Notes under the pieces: model-generated
The model's database searches: none
Told to the model about the DNA's origin: nothing
Seen by the model: only the letters and a program-made list of their open reading frames with translations
Program-made: the position numbers and the translations under genes
Source: an uncultured Oscillospiraceae bacterium
GTDB lineage: Bacteria > Bacillota > Clostridia > Oscillospirales > Acutalibacteraceae
NCBI GenBank assembly: GCA_900552605.1
Contig: USAR01000031.1
Location: 1-11,009 of the forward strand
Length of the DNA stretch: 11,009 nucleotides
Direction: 5' to 3'
Shown: piece after piece, positions 6,739 to 11,009 of the stretch
Layout: every line of letters starts with the position of its first letter
Numbering within the stretch: the stretch's first letter is position 1

Positions 6739-7935
6739 TTACACCTTCTCAAAAAAAGTATCGGGGCGGTTTTTGTCGAACTGTTCATTTGCCCACATAA
6801 CAGTGACAAGATCTTCTGTATCAGAAAGGTTTATTATGTTATGAGTATAGCCGGGCAGCATATGCACAGCTTCGATTTTTTCACCCGAAACCTCAAAGCG
6901 CAACACTTCGTCGCTCCCGATTCTTCGTTCTTCAATAAGCCCGTGTCCTGAAACAACGATAAAGAACTCCCACTTTGAATTGTGCCAATGCTGACCTTTA
7001 GTGATGCCGGGCTTTGAAATGTTAACGGAAAACTGTCCGCACTTTTCGGTTTTAAGCAGCTCTGTAAAGCTGCCGCGCTCGTCAACATTCATCTTAAGCG
7101 GAAAGCTAACCTTTTCTTTAGGCAAATATGAAAGATAGGTTGAATAAAGCTTTTTGGCAAATGAGCCGTCGGCAATCTCAGGCATAACAAGAGTATCAGG
7201 CTGTTTTTTAAAAGTATAAAGCAAATCAACAATTTCGCCTAGCGTTACTTTGTGCGTAACGGGTGCTGCACAGTATCTGCCGCTCTCATTTAAAACGGCA
7301 TTAACGCCGTCAAACTCACAATGATGCTCTTCACCTTTCAGCGCCGCAAGCATTTCATCTATAAGGTCGTCTATATACAAAAGCTCAAGCTGCGTGCTGC
7401 GGTCGTTAACAGATATCTCCAAATCGTTCGCAATATTATTGCAAAAGGTTGCAACAGCGCTGTTGTAATTAGGTCTGCACCACTTTCCGAAAAGATTAGG
7501 AAAACGGTAAACCAACACCTTTGCGCCTGTTTCTTTAGAATAATCAAACAGCAGTTCTTCACCGGCAAGCTTGGATTTTCCATAATCGCTCTCGGCATAC
7601 CTTCCTATCAGCGTCGCCTGAATTGAGCTTGAAAGCACTACCGGGCAAGTGTTGTTGTGTTTTTTAAGAGTATCAAGCAAGCCGGAAGTAAACCCAAAAT
7701 TGCCCTTCATAAATTCATCGTTGTTCTTGGGACGGTTAACGCCTGCCATATGAAAAACAAAATCTGCACTCCTGCAAAAATCCTCAAGCTTTTCCTCGGC
7801 AGTGTTTATATCATATTCATAAATATCGCCGATTTCAACGCCGCGTGTGCGGTCTTTTCCGTCGCGGATATTTTTAAGTGCGGCTACAAGGTTTTTCCCA
7901 ACAAACCCTGCCGAGCCTGTAACCAAAATATTCAT
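6739..7935 (-). CDS. capF: CapF-type bifunctional UDP-sugar 3-epimerase/4-reductase
   Basis: 398 residues with two domains. Residues 1-~275 are an extended short-chain dehydrogenase: TGSAGFVGKNL nucleotide-binding loop (6-16), SSS (102-104), and catalytic Tyr118-xxx-Lys122 (YGKSK). Residues ~280-398 are a cupin: DERGSF (285-290), GQHWHNSKWEFF with His316, His318 and Glu323 as likely metal ligands, HMLPGYTHN (358-366), and the terminal WANEQFDKNRPDTF. This architecture is specific to CapF, whose cupin part epimerises C3 of the CapE product and whose reductase part reduces the C4 ketone with NADPH, giving UDP-N-acetyl-L-pneumosamine for CapG. The ATG at 7935 has an AAGGAG site upstream and is 3 nt past the preceding stop. 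The length is slightly more than the ~370 residues of the staphylococcal enzyme. Confidence 0.93.
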   Translation of the reverse strand: MNILVTGSAGFVGKNLVAALKNIRDGKDRTRGVEIGDIYEYDINTAEEKLEDFCRSADFVFHMAGVNRPKNNDEFMKGNFGFTSGLLDTLKKHNNTCPVVLSSSIQATLIGRYAESDYGKSKLAGEELLFDYSKETGAKVLVYRFPNLFGKWCRPNYNSAVATFCNNIANDLEISVNDRSTQLELLYIDDLIDEMLAALKGEEHHCEFDGVNAVLNESGRYCAAPVTHKVTLGEIVDLLYTFKKQPDTLVMPEIADGSFAKKLYSTYLSYLPKEKVSFPLKMNVDERGSFTELLKTEKCGQFSVNISKPGITKGQHWHNSKWEFFIVVSGHGLIEERRIGSDEVLRFEVSGEKIEAVHMLPGYTHNIINLSDTEDLVTVMWANEQFDKNRPDTFFEKV

Positions 7936-7938
7936 ACC

Positions 7939-9114
7939 CTACTCCTTAAAGTTAAATCTAAGTCCTGCAAGCTTAAGCTCATTTCTATAATTCTCAACAC
8001 TTTCCCGTGTTACGGTTGTGCGCTTGCGCTCTATTTGGGAACGCCGTTCCCCTCTTGCAAACAAAAGTGAAAACCAACGTGTCACCCAAAACACAGGCAA
8101 CAAGAACGGAAGCTTATTTAAAATGCTGTATTTTGATGACATTCTTTTAAAACTTGGAAAAACTTTGCTGATAAACAGCTTTAATTTTCCGCCGTTTACG
8201 CTGTGTCCCTCAGTCTGTTTAACAGCCTCCGATATCACCGATTTATCGTATGTTCCGTATACTCCGCTTTCAAAAATAAATCTTGTTATGTGTTTTGTGG
8301 GTTCCGTTTCCGTGCCGTTTTCAAACCACACATTAAGCGTCTGAACAACGTTTGTGAAAAATTGCAGCAGCTGCAGCTTTTTAAGCTCTCTTTTTATATA
8401 CTGCATATCAAGTCCCGGCTTAGCTTTTAAGTAAACATAGATATCGGTAATATGACGTATGCCGATTCCTGCGTCGCGATAATGCTTTGCAAAATGAGTG
8501 AATATGTAAACAAATGTGTCCTCGTCACTCAATTTAAATTCGCTGCCGTCATATTTTTTCGCAAGACGCCAACCGTCACCGAAATATGCATAATAGTCCT
8601 TATTATAAGACGGAATCAGCATTTTGTGAAGCTCAACGTGCAGCATATTCTTTTTATCCCACACATACTCGTGATTACTCTCAACACCCGGCAAATAACC
8701 AAGCCTATTCATAATAGGTACGACTCTTTCATACTGCTCTGTTTTAATAAGGATATCGGCGTCGCCCATAGTTCTCATTTCCGTTTTCTTATAAAGCGGT
8801 TTAATAACAGAGCCCTTAAGCAGCACAAAATCTATGCTGTCAGCTTTGAAAGCATCAACAAGCTTATTTATACAGTACAGTTGATTTTGATCAACCGAAA
8901 CGCTGTTATAGGTTGCAAGCTCCATATGCTTTGCAACACCTTCGGGAATTTCTGCCCCTGAGTGCATTGCGCCGTAATAAATCAGCGGAATGATGCTGTG
9001 TTTTTTTGCAAATTTGAGCGCTCTTTCCCAATCAAAATCGGACAGCAACACGGCCGGTTTTCCCGTAACTGCAGCGCAAACAAGTGCAATTATGCATTTT
9101 TGAAAGTCAGTCAT
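7939..9114 (-). CDS. Nucleotidyltransferase-fold protein of unknown function (NTP_transf_5-like)
   Basis: 391 residues resembling the uncharacterised nucleotidyltransferase family often found in polysaccharide loci. The core motif is FVLLKGSVIKPLY (96-108) followed by RTMGDADILIK (114-124). The G-S pair (101-102) and the two aspartates D118 and D120 match the GS...DxD metal/nucleotide-binding signature of the polymerase-beta superfamily. A helical region follows, including HVELHK (near 156-161), FTHFAKHYRDAGIGIRHITD (near 208-227), and a hydrophobic segment near 337-355 (LPFLLPVFWVTRWFSLLF) that may attach it to the membrane. The basic tail (RGERRSQIERKRTT) follows. The family has no firmly established substrate known to me; nucleotidylation of a sugar, lipid or protein are all possible. 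Its ATG overlaps the capE stop as ATGA and capF starts 3 nt downstream, so it is translationally coupled inside the FucNAc pathway genes. Confidence 0.8.
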   Translation of the reverse strand: MTDFQKCIIALVCAAVTGKPAVLLSDFDWERALKFAKKHSIIPLIYYGAMHSGAEIPEGVAKHMELATYNSVSVDQNQLYCINKLVDAFKADSIDFVLLKGSVIKPLYKKTEMRTMGDADILIKTEQYERVVPIMNRLGYLPGVESNHEYVWDKKNMLHVELHKMLIPSYNKDYYAYFGDGWRLAKKYDGSEFKLSDEDTFVYIFTHFAKHYRDAGIGIRHITDIYVYLKAKPGLDMQYIKRELKKLQLLQFFTNVVQTLNVWFENGTETEPTKHITRFIFESGVYGTYDKSVISEAVKQTEGHSVNGGKLKLFISKVFPSFKRMSSKYSILNKLPFLLPVFWVTRWFSLLFARGERRSQIERKRTTVTRESVENYRNELKLAGLRFNFKE

Positions 9115-10154
9115 TGTTTCTCAAGCTCTTCTTTAATGTATTCAAGCGTCATAAGCTTTTGCTTTACCTCGTCAACCGTTAGCAGCTCTGTGTTATTGGA
9201 ATTAAACTCGGTTATGGTGTTGCGCTCTGTGTTTCCGGAAGTGAAGTATTTATCATAGTTAAGCCCACGATTGTCACTCGGTACTCTGTAAAAATCTCCC
9301 ATATCAACAGCGTGTGCGCATTCCTCGTTTGTAAGCAGAGTTTCATACATCTTTTCACCGTGACGAATACCGATAGTTTTGATTTTCGATTTATGCTCTT
9401 TGTCAAAAAGCTCAATAACCGCTTTTGCCTGCGTTTCAATGGTGCAAGCAGGTGCTTTTTGCACAAGAATATCTCCGCTTTGACCGTGTTCAAAAGCAAA
9501 CAGCACCAAGTCTACCGCCTCTTCCAACGACATAATAAAGCGAGTCATTTTAGGGTCTGTTAATGTAACGGGTTTGCCCTCCCTTATCTGGTCGATCCAA
9601 AGCGGAATAACCGAGCCGCGGCTGCACATAACATTGCCGTAACGAGTGCAGCAGATCTTGGTTTTTTCGGGCGACACAGTGCGAGATTTTGCAACGATAA
9701 CCTTTTCCATCATCGCTTTTGAGGTGCCCATTGCATTTACGGGATAAGCAGCTTTATCGGTTGAAAGGCAGATAACCGTTTTAACACCTTCGTCAATTGC
9801 GGCCGTCAGCACATTCTCAGTTCCCAAAACATTTGTTTTAACAGCCTCAAGCGGAAAGAATTCACAAGAAGGAACCTGCTTTAAAGCAGCTGCGTGAAAA
9901 ATATAATCAACGCCGTTCATTGCGTTTTTAACGCTCGCAAGATCCCTTACATCACCGATAAAGAACTTGATCTTTTCCGCAGCCTCCGGCATTTTTGCCT
10001 GAAACTCGTGGCGCATATCGTCCTGTTTTTTCTCGTCGCGTGAAAAAACGCGTATTTCGCCGATATCCGTTTTCAAAAATCTGTTAAGCACTGCGTTTCC
10101 GAACGATCCCGTTCCACCTGTTATAAGCAAGGTTTTGTTTGTGAATAGTGACAT
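9111..10154 (-). CDS. capE: UDP-GlcNAc 4,6-dehydratase/5-epimerase CapE
   Basis: 347 residues, an extended short-chain dehydrogenase of the CapE/FlaA1/PseB group, cytoplasmic. Visible: LLITGGTGSFGNAVL with the GGTGSFG NAD(P)-binding loop at 13-19, FSRDEKKQDDMRHEF (37-51), GDVRD (67-71), HAAALKQVP (87-95), CLSTDKAAYPVNAMGTSK (129-146) and CCTRYGNVMCSRGSVIPLW (near 168-186). The usual Tyr of YxxxK is replaced by Met (M142-xxx-K146); as I recall, this is a feature of the CapE subfamily and not damage. The enzyme converts UDP-GlcNAc to a 4-keto-6-deoxy sugar and inverts C5, the first committed step to UDP-L-FucNAc, and feeds CapF and CapG downstream. The start is firm: AGGAGG at 10168-10163, 8 nt before the ATG, which overlaps the flippase stop by one base (TAATG). 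Confidence 0.93.
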   Translation of the reverse strand: MSLFTNKTLLITGGTGSFGNAVLNRFLKTDIGEIRVFSRDEKKQDDMRHEFQAKMPEAAEKIKFFIGDVRDLASVKNAMNGVDYIFHAAALKQVPSCEFFPLEAVKTNVLGTENVLTAAIDEGVKTVICLSTDKAAYPVNAMGTSKAMMEKVIVAKSRTVSPEKTKICCTRYGNVMCSRGSVIPLWIDQIREGKPVTLTDPKMTRFIMSLEEAVDLVLFAFEHGQSGDILVQKAPACTIETQAKAVIELFDKEHKSKIKTIGIRHGEKMYETLLTNEECAHAVDMGDFYRVPSDNRGLNYDKYFTSGNTERNTITEFNSNNTELLTVDEVKQKLMTLEYIKEELEKQ

Positions 10155-11009
10155 TATTTACTCCTCCTGTGTTTTAAAAAACCTGTTAAAGTTTTTAGTT
10201 CATTACTTTTAATAAGCGTTATTGAAAACATTGCGGAAACCGAAACTACCGCAACAAGCACCTTGATTACAAATGAGCCTACGCTTAGTGAAAGTCCTAT
10301 TGCAACCGTTTGACATACTGCCATTGCTGCTGCAGTTGCCAAAACATATTTAAGCTGTTTGAGCCAATAATCAGAAACCGGTTTTTTAAATACATTTTTA
10401 AATAATATTGAAGGCTCATACCAAGCGCTTGTAACGCAAAGACTGATAGCCGTTGCCAGAAGTATTCCGAAAGTTCCGTAAATTTTGCCAAGTAAAACCG
10501 AAAGCACGATATTAACCGTCGCTCTTATAATCATTAAATACCGAACCTGATCAAACAATCCGTTGGCTTCGCGATACATCCAAATCGGAGTCACGGCATT
10601 TGTTAAATAAAAATTAAGCGCAATAACAAATACGGTATCGTTTGAAAGCATATATTTTGCACCGAGCCAGACGGTAATAACATCGTTGAACATTGTGGAA
10701 AAACCGACGAGGCCAAGCGCCGCAACAAAATGGTAAAACAACAGTGCGGCATTAAAAATTCCGTACTGTCGCTGTCTGTCTCCGGTTGCACCGAGATTGC
10801 CGATTCCGCTTATCAGTGATGTTGAAATAATTGCGATAAATCCCTGAACGGCTGTTATCAAAGTGCAGTAGTTAGAATAAAAACCTACCGCCGCCGTGCT
10901 GACAAGCATAGATATCAAAATATTATCGGTATTATTAACCGCAACTCCGCCTATCTTATATATAAAAGTTGAGAGAATACGTTTTCTGATCGGAGCTTTT
11001 TCAATTTCA
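10154..11009 (-). CDS. Wzx-type polysaccharide flippase, C-terminal part (cut at the right edge)
   Basis: The frame is open to the right edge, so only the C-terminal ~284 residues are seen. A TTG at 10918 is an internal codon, not the start, because the 30 codons before it continue the family sequence (KIGGVAVNNTDNI, running on into LISMLVSTAAVGFYSNYCTLI). The rest holds about seven or eight hydrophobic segments and ends in a short basic tail (LTGFLKHRRSK). The pattern fits the Wzx/PST branch of the MOP transporter superfamily, which moves undecaprenyl-linked repeat units to the outer face of the membrane. Its stop overlaps the capE start codon by one base, so it is in the same operon. Substrate specificity cannot be read here; context suggests a repeat unit with L-FucNAc. 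Confidence 0.85.
   Translation of the reverse strand, partial: EIEKAPIRKRILSTFIYKIGGVAVNNTDNILISMLVSTAAVGFYSNYCTLITAVQGFIAIISTSLISGIGNLGATGDRQRQYGIFNAALLFYHFVAALGLVGFSTMFNDVITVWLGAKYMLSNDTVFVIALNFYLTNAVTPIWMYREANGLFDQVRYLMIIRATVNIVLSVLLGKIYGTFGILLATAISLCVTSAWYEPSILFKNVFKKPVSDYWLKQLKYVLATAAAMAVCQTVAIGLSLSVGSFVIKVLVAVVSVSAMFSITLIKSNELKTLTGFLKHRRSK
10163..10168 (-). promoter_or_regulatory. Ribosome binding site of capE inside the flippase gene
   Basis: AGGAGG on the minus strand, 8 nt before the capE ATG and within the last codons of the flippase gene. It shows that capE is translated from its own strong site despite the one-base overlap. Confidence 0.75.

Noticed and set aside
8452..8961. Plus-strand open frame of about 169 codons
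   Set aside because: It is antisense to the nucleotidyltransferase-like gene, which has clear motifs and translational coupling. No start signal supports the antisense frame.
10916..10918. TTG as the start of a 254-residue flippase
   Set aside because: The frame continues upstream with family-like sequence (NNTDNI) to the window edge, so the gene is cut by the window and not short.
1..11009. CRISPR arrays, tRNA or rRNA genes, insertion sequences
   Set aside because: I saw no regularly spaced repeats, no tRNA-like cloverleaf sequence and no transposase-like protein or terminal repeats on either strand.

Overview
The window looks like chromosomal DNA of a low-to-moderate GC Firmicute, most probably a gut-type clostridium (Ruminococcaceae/Oscillospiraceae-like). 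The grounds are AAAGGAG/AGGAGG ribosome binding sites before almost every gene, TTGACA/TATAAT promoters, use of TTG and probably GTG starts, and best family matches to Firmicute proteins. The genus assignment is inference; no rRNA or other marker is present.

Left module (1-4306). A minus-strand gene runs off the left edge; only its 33 N-terminal codons are visible. It has its own promoter, a leader hairpin and an inverted repeat wrapped around the promoter. Next come two divergent genes that share a 236-nt control region. The minus-strand gene (2151-442) encodes a cytoplasmic protein resembling six-hairpin (alpha/alpha-barrel plus beta-sandwich) glycosidases and polysaccharide lyases. The plus-strand gene (2397-4139) encodes an unusual fusion: a Cro/C1-type helix-turn-helix DNA-binding domain joined to a nearly full-length clan GH-D (GH27/GH36, alpha-galactosidase-like) glycoside hydrolase domain that keeps both expected catalytic aspartates. 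The simplest model is a carbohydrate-responsive regulator whose sensor is an enzyme domain and which controls the divergent sugar-processing gene. This fusion is the most noteworthy item in the window.

Boundary (4140-4537). This 398-nt gene-free convergent region holds one rho-independent terminator for each strand. It separates the left module from the next one.

Right module (4538-11009, all minus strand, entering from the right edge). This is the 3' end of a surface-polysaccharide operon. In transcription order: the C-terminal part of a Wzx-type flippase, capE (UDP-GlcNAc 4,6-dehydratase/5-epimerase), an uncharacterised nucleotidyltransferase-fold protein, capF (bifunctional epimerase/reductase), an acyltransferase-3 membrane protein, and capG (UDP-sugar 2-epimerase). 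Genes overlap by 1-4 nt or are 3 nt apart, so they are almost certainly cotranscribed. CapE, CapF and CapG are the three enzymes that make UDP-N-acetyl-L-fucosamine from UDP-GlcNAc, so the cell surface glycan probably contains L-FucNAc, possibly O-acylated. Glycosyltransferases and the polymerase are not in the window and presumably lie to the right.
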